Assembly (NCBI GenBank): GCA_964528595.1 | Contig: CAZGTM010000002.1 | Coordinates: 1 to 64,000 of the forward strand | Direction: 5' to 3' | Source: CAYFKJ01 sp964528595 | GTDB taxonomy: Bacteria; Pseudomonadota; Alphaproteobacteria; UBA2966 | DNA length: 64,000 nucleotides | Shown: positions 17,441-26,207 of the stretch, piece by piece | Numbering within the stretch: position 1 is the stretch's first letter | Layout: each line of letters begins with the position of its first letter | Position numbers and translations under genes: made by a program | Notes under the pieces: model-generated | Database searches by the model: none | Told to the model about the DNA's origin: nothing | The model's input: the letters and a program-made list of their open reading frames with translations, nothing else

Positions 17441-18829
17441 TCAGGCCCCACGGTCGTTTCCGCCGATGCCCAAAGACTTGAGTTTGCGGTGCAAAGCGGA
17501 CCGTTCCATGCCGACGAAAGAGGCAGTGCGCGAGATATTGCCGCCGTAGCGGGAAATCTGGGCTTGAAGATACTCCCTCTCAAACGCCTCGCGGGCCTCC
17601 CTCAAAGGCAGCGCCATCAGTTCAATGGCCGAATTCGGCCGAGTCGCCATGTGACCGTTGCCCAATTCCGGCGGCAGCATGTCGGAGCCGATTTTGGTTT
17701 CCACATCACCCGGCACCATGATCAGCAAACGCTCGACCAGGTTGCGTAATTCCCGCACGTTGCCGGGCCAATCGTGGGCCTGCAGCACAGCCAGCGCATC
17801 CTCGCCGACATTTCGCGGCGCCTGGCCGGTCATTTCGGCGGCCCGGTTCATGAAATGGTGGGTCAGGTCCGGTATATCCTCGCGCCGCTGTTTGAGCGAC
17901 GGCACGTCGACCGGAACGACCGCCAGTCGATGGTAAAGATCGTCACGGAATTTTCCGGCGCTGATTTCCTCCGCAAGATCGCCGGTGGAGGCGCTGACGA
18001 CGCGGACATCCACCGTAATCGTTGTGTCGCCGCCGACGCGCTCAAAAGTCTGGTCCTGTAGCACGCGCAAGATTTTTGCCTGGGTTTCCATCGGCATGTC
18101 GGCGACTTCATCGAGAAAGAGAGTTCCGCCATGGGCCTGCTCGAACGTACCGGTTCGGGGTCCCTGATCCGATCCGCCGCCGCTCGCCTCGACACCGAAC
18201 AGTTCGATCTCCATCCGCTCGGGCGCCATTGAAGCGGCGTTGACCACGACAAAAGGTCCGTTCGCCCGAAGGGATTCGGCATGCAGCATGCGCGCCACGA
18301 CCTCCTTGCCCGATCCCGCCGGTCCGGTGATCAAAACCCGCGCATTCGTCGGCGCGACTTTCTGGATCGCCGCGCGCAACTGGGTGATGGCGGTGGAGGA
18401 TCCGGTTAGCTCGGTTTCCGGTCCGGCGCGCTGCCGCAACTCCTGATTTTCCCGCTTCAGCTTGGCCGACTCGATGGCCCGGCCCACCGTAACAATGAGC
18501 TGTTCAGCTTTGAACGGCTTTTCAATGAAGTCGTATGCGCCGCGGTGAATGGAGGAGACCGCCGTTTCAATATTGCCGTGCCCGCTGATCATCACGACGG
18601 GCATGTCCGGATGGTCGGCCACAATGCGGTCCAACACCTCAAGGCCGTCCAGTTGACTGCCTTGCAGCCAGATGTCGAGGATGACGAGCGATGGCCGGCG
18701 TGCCGAAACGGTCGATAGGGCGTCGGCGCTGTTGCCGGCGAGGCGGGTTTCATATCCTTCATCGACCAGAATGCCGAAAATCAGGTCCCGGATATCTTTT
18801 TCATCGTCGACGACAAGAATGTCAGCCAT
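17441..18829 (-). CDS. ntrX: NtrX response regulator (AAA+ without GAFTGA)
   Basis: This 462-residue regulator has a receiver domain (VDDEKD, phospho-Asp in VILDIW near residue 52, Lys in EKPF), an AAA+ domain (TGPAGSGKE, GGTLFLDEVADMP) and a Fis-type helix-turn-helix at the C-terminus. The loop that carries GAFTGA in sigma-54 activators is replaced by a Gly/Ser/Asp-rich stretch ending QGPRTG. This is known for alphaproteobacterial NtrX and argues against direct sigma-54 activation. The ATG at MADIL overlaps the ntrY stop by 8 bp. Confidence 0.95.
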   Translation of the reverse strand: MADILVVDDEKDIRDLIFGILVDEGYETRLAGNSADALSTVSARRPSLVILDIWLQGSQLDGLEVLDRIVADHPDMPVVMISGHGNIETAVSSIHRGAYDFIEKPFKAEQLIVTVGRAIESAKLKRENQELRQRAGPETELTGSSTAITQLRAAIQKVAPTNARVLITGPAGSGKEVVARMLHAESLRANGPFVVVNAASMAPERMEIELFGVEASGGGSDQGPRTGTFEQAHGGTLFLDEVADMPMETQAKILRVLQDQTFERVGGDTTITVDVRVVSASTGDLAEEISAGKFRDDLYHRLAVVPVDVPSLKQRREDIPDLTHHFMNRAAEMTGQAPRNVGEDALAVLQAHDWPGNVRELRNLVERLLIMVPGDVETKIGSDMLPPELGNGHMATRPNSAIELMALPLREAREAFEREYLQAQISRYGGNISRTASFVGMERSALHRKLKSLGIGGNDRGA

Positions 18830-21104
18830 GGGACCGAACCTTGTCCTGGTCGCCCGCGTCAATCTCGAATCGGGGTTTTTGCGCCTCGGCGTCCGCCAGT
18901 GAAGCCCCGGCTGCCCGGTCGAACTCGAGGCGGATTATTGCGCCCCCTTCCGCGCGGTTGTCGAGATAAAGCCGGCCACCGTGGTCTTCCATCACCTTTT
19001 GCACAATCGCCAATCCCAAACCCGTGCCTTTCACGCGATGCGTGACGTAGGGCTCCGTCAAGCGGTGCCGGTCTTCCTCCGGGAGGCCTGGCCCGTTGTC
19101 GGAAACCTCCAACGCCACGATGCCCTCGGCATCCGTGAGGTGGACCTTAATTTCACCCCCCGGCCGGCCGGGATCCCCCAGCGCATCGGCGGCATTTTGC
19201 AACAAATTGGTCAAAGCCTGGGCTACCTGCCGGCGGTCGCAGCCGAGCGTTACAGGGGCGTTGGGGAGGTCGCTGTCAAAGGCGATTTCGGGATGGGCGA
19301 CCTGCTGCATGAAAACCGCCTGCTTGGCGATCTCGACGACGTTTTCCGTCTCGAACCGCGGCGACGGCATCCGGGCGAAGGCGGAGAATTCATCGACCAT
19401 ACGGCCGATGTCGCCGACCTGCCGGATGATGGTGTCGGTGCAGCTCTCGAATACCTCCGGTTCCGACGTCACCTGGCCTAGGTATTTGCGCTTCAGCCGC
19501 TCGGCCGATAATTGGATCGGCGTTAGCGGGTTCTTGATCTCGTGGGCGATACGGCGCGCGATATCGGCCCATGCCGACATGCGCTGAGCCGTCACCAATT
19601 CGGTAATATCGTCAAAGGTGACAACAAAGCCTTCCGTTTCCGCACCGCCCCGCTCGGCCGCGACCCGTACCAGCAGGATGTGGGGTCTGCCTTTCCGGAC
19701 GATTTTTACCTGACCTTCGGCGCGACGGCCCGGCCGGTTCTTGGCTTCCAAAAACAATCCCGTCATTTCCGGAACGGCATCGGACAACGGTTGGCCGGTC
19801 AAATCTTCTAGGGATGTTTCCAGCAGCGTGACCGCGGACCGGTTGGGCAGATCGATGCGGCCATCGGAATCCAGGCCGATGACACCGGCCGATACGCCCG
19901 ACAAAACGGCTTCGGTAAATCGGCGTCTTGTTTCGAGTTGTTCGTTGGCGCTCATTAGTTCGCCGCGTTGTCCCTCCAGCTGACCCGTCATCCGGTTGAA
20001 GGCGCGCGACAGGGTGCCGACTTCGTCATCGGGAGGCCCCTCCGGAACGCGCACCGAAAGATCGCCGTCCCTGATTTTTTCGGCGGCACCCACCAGGCTC
20101 GATATCGGACCGACGAGACGTGAGGCAAACGACAGGGCGAACCAGACAGCAGCCAGCAACAGGAGCAAGGCGACCACAAGAAAGATCAAGGCCTGGGTAA
20201 TCTGTACCGTCGAGCGTTCGGATTCGAGGCGCATGTATTCGGCGACCGCGCTGCGGGTCTGCTCGGCGTGGCCGACGACCTGGGGGTCGACGTAGCGCCC
20301 GACGTAAAGAAATACGTCGGATATCCGGTCGATCCTCACCAGCGCCCGGACCCGATCGTCGTTTTGATGGGTGATGACGACGACCTCGCCGCTGCGCGCC
20401 CTTTCCATGGCATCGTCCGGTATGGGTTCGAAAGCAATGGAGAAACCCAATGCAGAACGGGCCAATACCCGCCCGCTGCCGTCGACAACAATGGCTTCCG
20501 GCAACGACCGCACGGCAGCCTGACGGACGACCAGGTTCTGCAAACGGCGTGGATCATTGGCCAGGCGCCGGGCGTCGCGGTTGATGTAGGCCGCCAGTGT
20601 AAGAACGTCGGCCTCAATGACCTTTTTATGCTCTTCGGTATAAGCTTCCGCCACGGCGACGGAGGCCTGCAGGGCGGTTCGCACGCGGTCGCCGAACCAG
20701 GCCTGAAGCCCCAAATCGAACAGCAGCACCGAGAACGCGCCGACGATGATGGCCGGCAGCACGGCGACGATGCTGAAGAGAGAAACAAGACGGGTATGCA
20801 AACGCGATCCCGCAGAACCACGGCGCCGGTCGATCCAAAGCCTGACCAGGCGGTTCGAAACCAGGGCGCCCAGCAGTAGCACCAAAACCAGGTTGACCAG
20901 CAAAAGACTGGCGACGGTGCCGGGGTCTGGCCCGAACGGCGACGACGAGCGCGTCACCGCACCGTATGTCGCGAACACCGATATCAAGGCCGCCACAACC
21001 AGCGCCAACGCCAGCTTACGGGCCAAGCCGACGCGCCGCGCCCAAACGACGAGATTGGAGCCCAGCACAGCTTTTCGCGTACCGTTTTCCGTTTTTGGTG
21101 TCAT
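18822..21104 (-). CDS. ntrY: NtrY sensor histidine kinase
   Basis: A 760-residue membrane kinase. There are four hydrophobic helices (about residues 32-50, 64-89, 108-130, 306-328), a periplasmic domain between the third and fourth, a HAMP segment, a PAS domain near 395-500, a HisKA site with His521 in AHEIKNPLTP, and an ATPase domain with DNGPGLPE and GTGLGLAIV. It phosphorylates NtrX. In alphaproteobacteria NtrYX responds to nitrogen and redox or envelope conditions. The upstream gap holds NtrC-like dyads. Confidence 0.95.
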   Translation of the reverse strand: MTPKTENGTRKAVLGSNLVVWARRVGLARKLALALVVAALISVFATYGAVTRSSSPFGPDPGTVASLLLVNLVLVLLLGALVSNRLVRLWIDRRRGSAGSRLHTRLVSLFSIVAVLPAIIVGAFSVLLFDLGLQAWFGDRVRTALQASVAVAEAYTEEHKKVIEADVLTLAAYINRDARRLANDPRRLQNLVVRQAAVRSLPEAIVVDGSGRVLARSALGFSIAFEPIPDDAMERARSGEVVVITHQNDDRVRALVRIDRISDVFLYVGRYVDPQVVGHAEQTRSAVAEYMRLESERSTVQITQALIFLVVALLLLLAAVWFALSFASRLVGPISSLVGAAEKIRDGDLSVRVPEGPPDDEVGTLSRAFNRMTGQLEGQRGELMSANEQLETRRRFTEAVLSGVSAGVIGLDSDGRIDLPNRSAVTLLETSLEDLTGQPLSDAVPEMTGLFLEAKNRPGRRAEGQVKIVRKGRPHILLVRVAAERGGAETEGFVVTFDDITELVTAQRMSAWADIARRIAHEIKNPLTPIQLSAERLKRKYLGQVTSEPEVFESCTDTIIRQVGDIGRMVDEFSAFARMPSPRFETENVVEIAKQAVFMQQVAHPEIAFDSDLPNAPVTLGCDRRQVAQALTNLLQNAADALGDPGRPGGEIKVHLTDAEGIVALEVSDNGPGLPEEDRHRLTEPYVTHRVKGTGLGLAIVQKVMEDHGGRLYLDNRAEGGAIIRLEFDRAAGASLADAEAQKPRFEIDAGDQDKVRSHG

Positions 21105-21298
21105 GGGAGGACGGGTTTACCTACTGCAAATGGCCCAGCGCATTGCTGAACATGCATATTTGAAATCCAAATTGCTGCATCAATAGCGTGACCGGAGTCT
21201 AGCACATCGGCGTGCAATTACTGCAACAAAGTGTTGCACGAATACATCAACAAACCGTTGCACGTAGGCACCACCGTCGGTAAATGACTATTTTCCGC
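21105..21298 (-). promoter_or_regulatory. ntrYX upstream region with NtrC-like dyads
   Basis: The gap holds a perfect dyad TGCAAC-N5-GTTGCA at 21222-21238. A second imperfect dyad, TGCAATTACTGCA (21213-21225), overlaps it. A further GTTGCACG at 21257-21264 repeats the one at 21234-21241 with a 23-bp offset. These resemble the NtrC consensus TGCACC-N5-GGTGCA. I found no convincing -24/-12 promoter between the sites and ntrY, so the sites may act on a sigma-70 promoter as activator or repressor sites. Confidence 0.5.
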
Positions 21299-22738
21299 CT
21301 ATTTCACACCCCGGATAACGGGGATCTCGAGGTCCCTGATCTTTTTTCTCAGCGTATTCCTGTTCAGACCCAAGAGGCTCGCGGCCTTGATTTGATTGCC
21401 GCGCGTGGCCGACAGACTGAGCGCGATCAAGGGACGTTCAATTTCGTGCAGGATGCGCTCGTATAGACCGGCCGGAGGCATTCCGTCCGGATGGGCCTGG
21501 AAATAGCGCGCGAGATGCCGCTCGACCGCATCGCCCAGCGATTCCCCTTCCCTGCCTTCTGCATCGGGAGCGGCAAAGTGTGCCTCGGCCAGTTCCGTTT
21601 CAATGACGTCGTCGTCGATCATTTCCTCGGCATAGAGGGCAGCCAGCCGACGCACCAGATTTTCCAGTTCCCGCACGTTGCCCGGCCAATGATAAGCCCG
21701 CAGATGATCCATTGCCTCGGGCGACAGGGATTTTTGCGGCAGCCCCTCAGCCGCCGCAATACCCAGAAAATGCCGAACCAGATCGGGCACGTCCTCCGAT
21801 CGTTCGCGCAGCGGCGGCAGGCGCAGAGGCACGACGTTGAGACGGTAGAAAAGGTCTTCGCGGAATAAACCCTGGCGCACCAGCTGACGCAGATTGCGAT
21901 TGGTTGCGGCAATGATGCGGACATCGGTACGGATGGCGACGCGGCCACCCACGGTGGTGTATTCCCCCTGCTGCAGAACGCGGAGCAAACGGGTTTGGGC
22001 CTCGATCGGCATATCGCCGATTTCGTCCAGAAACAGGGTTCCGCTTTCGGCTTGCTCGAAGCGTCCAACCCCTCGGTTGGCAGCGCCGGTAAAAGCGCCT
22101 TTTTCGTGCCCAAACAATTCGCTTTCGATTAGTTCACGAGGGATGGCCGCCATGTTGACGGCGACGAACGGGCCCCGGCTGCGCTTCCCGTAATCGTGCA
22201 GCGCCCGGGCAACCAGTTCCTTGCCCGTCCCCGATTCGCCGTTGATCAGAACCGTGAGGTCCGTCCCCATCAGGCGCGCCAGCAGACGATAGATTTCCTG
22301 CATGGCGGCGGAACGGCCGATCAGCGGCATATCATCGTCGCCGCCGACGCTGCCTTCGGTGGCCTTTTGCGGCGCGCTGAGGGCACGTTCGATCACTACG
22401 GCGAGTTCATTAAGGTCGAAGGGTTTGGGCAGGTATTCGTAGGCGCCCCGTTCCGTCGCCTTAATCGCCGTCATCATGGTGTTCTGGGCACTCATCACCA
22501 GGATCGGCAACTCCGGCCGGACCTTGCGCATGCGCGGCAGCAGATCGAGACCGTTCTCGTCGGGCATGACGACGTCGGTGATAACCAGATCGCCGTCGCC
22601 TTCGGAGACCCAGCGCCACAGAGTTGCGGCATTCCCCGTGGCACGAACTTCGTAACCGCCCCGGCTCAATGCCTGTTCCAGCACCGTTCTGATGGCGTGG
22701 TCGTCGTCGGCCACCAAGATCACGCTTCCATCGGTCAT
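21299..22738 (-). CDS. ntrC: Nitrogen regulation response regulator NtrC
   Basis: A 479-residue sigma-54 activator. The receiver domain has DDDH and a phospho-Asp near residue 55 (VITDVVMPDE). The AAA+ domain has the Walker A GESGTGKE, an intact GAFTGA loop (HEKGAFTGAANR), and GTLFLDEIGDMP. The C-terminal Fis helix-turn-helix contains KAASLLGLNRNTLRKKI. Its start overlaps the ntrB stop by four bases. It turns on nitrogen-scavenging genes when NtrB phosphorylates it. Confidence 0.97.
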   Translation of the reverse strand: MTDGSVILVADDDHAIRTVLEQALSRGGYEVRATGNAATLWRWVSEGDGDLVITDVVMPDENGLDLLPRMRKVRPELPILVMSAQNTMMTAIKATERGAYEYLPKPFDLNELAVVIERALSAPQKATEGSVGGDDDMPLIGRSAAMQEIYRLLARLMGTDLTVLINGESGTGKELVARALHDYGKRSRGPFVAVNMAAIPRELIESELFGHEKGAFTGAANRGVGRFEQAESGTLFLDEIGDMPIEAQTRLLRVLQQGEYTTVGGRVAIRTDVRIIAATNRNLRQLVRQGLFREDLFYRLNVVPLRLPPLRERSEDVPDLVRHFLGIAAAEGLPQKSLSPEAMDHLRAYHWPGNVRELENLVRRLAALYAEEMIDDDVIETELAEAHFAAPDAEGREGESLGDAVERHLARYFQAHPDGMPPAGLYERILHEIERPLIALSLSATRGNQIKAASLLGLNRNTLRKKIRDLEIPVIRGVK

Positions 22739-23886
22739 GTCTCGGCTCCGAATTTGTTCTGGGACGGCGGAACCTCAGTTCCCGAAGAAGACATCGGCAG
22801 GCGCAGGCGGAACACCGTCCGCCGCGGCTTGGTATCGAATTCGATGATGCCGCCGTGATCGCGGATGGTCTTGGCCACCAGCGCCAAGCCGAGACCCGTA
22901 CCGCCCGGTTTGTTGGTGACGAAGGCTTCAAACAGGTGCGGCCGAAGTTCGTCGCTGATGCCCTTGCCGTTGTCCCGCACCGTGACCTCGAGCGGTAAAT
23001 TCAAACGATCGCGGCTGCCCGGCACGGCCACCCTCACACCCTGTTTGTAAGCCGTGCCGAGGGTGATCTCGCCGCCCTCCTCCGGCAAGGCCTCGGCGGC
23101 ATTCTTGACCAGATTCAATAGCGCTTGAAGCAACTGGTCGCGATTGCCCAACACCGGCGGCAGCGACGGATCGTAGACCTCCGTGATGCGGATGCCCTTG
23201 GCGAACCCGTTTTCAGCGATGCGGCGAATGTGGTCGAGAACTTCATGGATGTTGACCGGACCGCGGTCGATGGCGCGCTCGTCGGAGAACATCTCCATGT
23301 CGTCGACCAGACTGCAGATACGGTCGGTCTCGTCGCAGATCAGGCGCGTCAAAGGGATGTCCTCTTCCGACGCATCCTGCTCAAGCAGCTGGGCGGCTCC
23401 CCGGATACCCGACAGCGGGTTCTTGATTTCATGGGCCAGCACAGCGGCCATGCCCGTGACGGAGCGCGCGGCGCCCTGATGGTTCAGCTGCCGGTCCATG
23501 GTCTGGGCCATGGTGCGGCGTTGCAGCGTGACCAACACCCATCCGGGTCGCTCGGGCACGGGAACGCCCTGGATATCGACGTGCTGGGTGCCGGTCCGGG
23601 GATTGCTCAGTTCGACGCCATGTTCGGCGACGCTGATCTCCTGTTCGCGCACCTGATCGGTCAAAGCGGTGAGCGGGCTGTCGAAATGAACAATATCCGG
23701 TAGCGTCTGGGTACAGAGATGGGCCTTACCGGCGCCGAAAAAGTTCTCCGCCGCCGGATTGACGAAGCGCACGGCGCCAATTTCATCGACCACCATCACA
23801 GGTTCGGGCAAGGCGTTGAGGATTTGCGCCGAACCGAGCGTTTCGGGCGGCCGCATGTCGACCACCGAATTTCCGGACGCCGCCAT
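22735..23886 (-). CDS. ntrB: Nitrogen regulation sensor kinase NtrB
   Basis: A 383-residue soluble histidine kinase with no membrane helix. It has an N-terminal PAS domain (ILNALPEPVMVVDE), the His box LAHEIKNPLSGIRG, and an ATPase domain with NLVKNAAEA, DNGKGI and GGTGLGLALV. In the classical scheme PII protein controls its kinase/phosphatase balance toward NtrC. The start shares one base with the dusB stop, and the end overlaps ntrC, so dusB-ntrB-ntrC form one transcription unit. Confidence 0.96.
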   Translation of the reverse strand: MAASGNSVVDMRPPETLGSAQILNALPEPVMVVDEIGAVRFVNPAAENFFGAGKAHLCTQTLPDIVHFDSPLTALTDQVREQEISVAEHGVELSNPRTGTQHVDIQGVPVPERPGWVLVTLQRRTMAQTMDRQLNHQGAARSVTGMAAVLAHEIKNPLSGIRGAAQLLEQDASEEDIPLTRLICDETDRICSLVDDMEMFSDERAIDRGPVNIHEVLDHIRRIAENGFAKGIRITEVYDPSLPPVLGNRDQLLQALLNLVKNAAEALPEEGGEITLGTAYKQGVRVAVPGSRDRLNLPLEVTVRDNGKGISDELRPHLFEAFVTNKPGGTGLGLALVAKTIRDHGGIIEFDTKPRRTVFRLRLPMSSSGTEVPPSQNKFGAET

Positions 23887-24911
23887 CAGGCCGCCTCCCG
23901 TTCCAGCAAACGCTCGAAATATTCGGTGAACAGCCGGCGTACCGTATCAGTATCGAGCGAACGGTTGACCTGGTCCCGGAAAACCGTCGATTCCGGTAGG
24001 CCCTTGGTGTACCAGGAGACATGCTTGCGCGAGACGCGGTTGCCGACCTCCGGTCCGTAGTGATCCAGCATATCCTCATAATGACGGCTGAGCGTTTCGA
24101 ACAATTCCTGCAAGGACGGATTTGGTAGATGCTCGCCGGTTTTGAGATAGTGGATCACCTGATTGGGAAACCAGGGGCGCCCATAGGTGCCGCGCCCGAT
24201 CATGACGCCGTCCGCGCCCGATTCCTCGAGGCAGCGCGCGGCGTCCTCGACGCGGGTGATATCGCCATTGGCGATAAGCGGTACCTTCACGGCTTCCTTG
24301 ACCTTGCGGATAAAGGCCCAATCGGCGCTGCCGCGGTACATCTGACAGCGCGTGCGGCCGTGCACCGTTATCATGCGCACGCCGCAGTCCTCGGCGATGC
24401 GCGCGAGATTGGGGGCGTTGCGGTTATCGTCGTCCCAACCGGTGCGCATTTTCAGCGTGACCGGCAGGTTGACCGCTTTCACGACCGCCTCGATGATCGC
24501 GCCTGCTTTCGCTTCGTCGCGCATCAACGCCGATCCGGCGTAGCCGTTGACGACTTTTTTGGCGGGACAACCCATATTGATGTCGATGATGGAAGCGCCG
24601 CGGTCGGCGTTCAAGCGGGCTGCTTCGGCCATCACGTTGGGATCCGTGCCGGCGAGTTGCACCGCCATGGGATGCTCGTCAGCGCCGCCCATCGCCATTT
24701 TTAGGGTGCGCTTAGTCTGATAGATCATCGCCTGGCTGGCGATCATCTCCGATATGACCAGTCCGGCGCCAAAGCTTTTGACCAGCCGCCTGAACGGCAG
24801 ATCCGAAACACCCGACATGGGCGCCAACAGCACCGGAAAATCGATGTCCACCGGTCCGATCTGCAAACTTCTTAGGTCGGACGGCAAAGTGCCGGGCGAT
24901 GAAGTGGTCAT
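23886..24911 (-). CDS. dusB: tRNA-dihydrouridine synthase DusB (NifR3)
   Basis: A 341-residue FMN-dependent TIM-barrel enzyme that reduces uridine in the tRNA D-loop. Visible marks are LLAPMSGVSD, MGCPAKKVV with the catalytic Cys, KMRTGW, VHGRTR and IGRGTYGRPW. The ATG at MTTSSP is preferred over an in-frame TTG six codons upstream. In alphaproteobacteria this gene (historically nifR3) heads the ntrBC operon, as here. The usual upstream ispDF partner lies 6.7 kb away on the other strand. Confidence 0.94.
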   Translation of the reverse strand: MTTSSPGTLPSDLRSLQIGPVDIDFPVLLAPMSGVSDLPFRRLVKSFGAGLVISEMIASQAMIYQTKRTLKMAMGGADEHPMAVQLAGTDPNVMAEAARLNADRGASIIDINMGCPAKKVVNGYAGSALMRDEAKAGAIIEAVVKAVNLPVTLKMRTGWDDDNRNAPNLARIAEDCGVRMITVHGRTRCQMYRGSADWAFIRKVKEAVKVPLIANGDITRVEDAARCLEESGADGVMIGRGTYGRPWFPNQVIHYLKTGEHLPNPSLQELFETLSRHYEDMLDHYGPEVGNRVSRKHVSWYTKGLPESTVFRDQVNRSLDTDTVRRLFTEYFERLLEREAA

Positions 24912-24992
24912 TTTTTGTGCACGCCGCAAAAATGAATAAAATTTGGGCGGATATTATGGTCATTTGGAAGGAGTTTCAAGGAGTGTGGAGAC

Positions 24993-25079
24993 ATGCGTTC
25001 ATCACTTCGATTGATGTTGTCAGTCAGCACTGAAATCGCACCGATCTGCAGTTTCATATTGATGTTCCCGTACAATTGA
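24993..25079 (+). CDS. Possible 28-residue small protein or leader peptide
   Basis: A short reading frame begins with ATG nine bases after a clean AAGGAG, itself preceded by another AGGAG. It would encode a 28-residue mostly hydrophobic peptide starting MRSSLRLMLS and ending LMFPYN. It lies in the gap between dusB (-) and the alpha/beta hydrolase (+). I recognise no homologue. The strong ribosome site is the only support. Confidence 0.25.
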   Translation: MRSSLRLMLSVSTEIAPICSFILMFPYN

Positions 25080-25162
25080 CGTTAATCTGTATCCTAATAG
25101 TTGTATAATTGATAGATCAGCTATTTATGACTGATATTCGTTGGAAAGAGGGGGGATAATCC

Positions 25163-26197
25163 GTGAACAATAATGACAACCACGACTATGTCATTTGCAC
25201 CCGTAAAGTGGTCTCTGGAGAATTCATCGCTGAACCAGGAAAAACCCGCTATTTGCGCGTTCCCAGAAATCAACTTCCTAATCCAGTTCCGGATCAGGAA
25301 TTGACGCCAAGGCAGTGGATGGACGATGTTCAGGATCGAGCCGATGGCATGGCAGACAACGTCATCGATCCCGCCGGCGACGTGGTGGTTTTCATCCACG
25401 GCTACAACAACGATCTCGATATCATCATGAAGCGCCACCGCACGCTGCAGGCCCAATTATCCGAAGCCGGCTTCAAGGGATTGGTAATTTCGTTCGATTG
25501 GCCAAGCGCCGATCAAACGCTCAACTACTACGAGGACCGTGACGACGCCTCAAAAACCGCTATTCGCCTGGTCTCCGATACCGTCATGAAACTTATGGCG
25601 CGGCAAAAACAAGGGTGCCAGACCAACGTCCATCTATTAGGTCATTCGACCGGGGCTTACGTCATTCGCGAAGCTTTCTATCAAGCACAGAAATTGGGCG
25701 CGCTCTACCACGGCGACTGGAAGGTATCGCAAATCGTCCTCATCGGCGGCGACATTTCCAGCGGCAGCCTGGCCCACTCCGACACGGTATCGGCACCCAT
25801 GTTCAAGCGCTGTCTGCGCCTCACCAACTACTCAAACCGACATGACATAGTTCTCAAAGTCTCCAACGCCAAACGAGCCTTCACTCGGCCCCGTGTCGGT
25901 CGCGTCGGTATTCCCGACGACGCCAACCTAAAATGCGTCGACGTCGATTGCACAGCCTTCTTCGAATCGATTGACCCCCAGAACCAAACCGTTTACGGCA
26001 CGTTTTGCCACTCGTGGCACATCGGCAACCCCGTGTTCGCGCAAGATCTGGCCATGACGCTCCACGGCGGCATCGACCGCAACGCGGTGCCAACGCGCCG
26101 TCGGAACGCCGAAGGAAGATTGGAACTCAGGGCGGCCGATAAACCCGCTCATATTGCCGACTGGCTGGTTGACTTCGACGGACGGGACAGACGCTAA
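25163..26197 (+). CDS. Alpha/beta hydrolase, DUF900-like
   Basis: A 344-residue protein with an alpha/beta-hydrolase core. It has VVVFIHGYNNDL (oxyanion strand), FDWPS, and the nucleophile elbow LLGHSTGAY with Ser near residue 165. A likely acid lies in NRHDIVL, and a late His in TFCHSWHI. This resembles DUF900 esterase-like proteins. No signal peptide is seen. The GTG start has a strong GAGGGGGG ribosome site. It stands alone on the plus strand between dusB and the ABC exporter genes. The substrate is unknown. Confidence 0.75.
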   Translation: MNNNDNHDYVICTRKVVSGEFIAEPGKTRYLRVPRNQLPNPVPDQELTPRQWMDDVQDRADGMADNVIDPAGDVVVFIHGYNNDLDIIMKRHRTLQAQLSEAGFKGLVISFDWPSADQTLNYYEDRDDASKTAIRLVSDTVMKLMARQKQGCQTNVHLLGHSTGAYVIREAFYQAQKLGALYHGDWKVSQIVLIGGDISSGSLAHSDTVSAPMFKRCLRLTNYSNRHDIVLKVSNAKRAFTRPRVGRVGIPDDANLKCVDVDCTAFFESIDPQNQTVYGTFCHSWHIGNPVFAQDLAMTLHGGIDRNAVPTRRRNAEGRLELRAADKPAHIADWLVDFDGRDRR

Positions 26198-26207
26198 GAC
26201 GCAAGCG

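Noticed and set aside
21105..21212. Sigma-54 (-24/-12) promoter for ntrY
   Set aside because: The best candidate, CTGGGCCATTTGCA, has only seven bases between GG and GC instead of ten.
24909..24934. CATTTTT/AAAAATG inverted repeat with a TGCAC core before dusB as an NtrC site
   Set aside because: Only one half-site resembles the NtrC consensus, and the repeat arms overlap the dusB start codon, so chance is likely.
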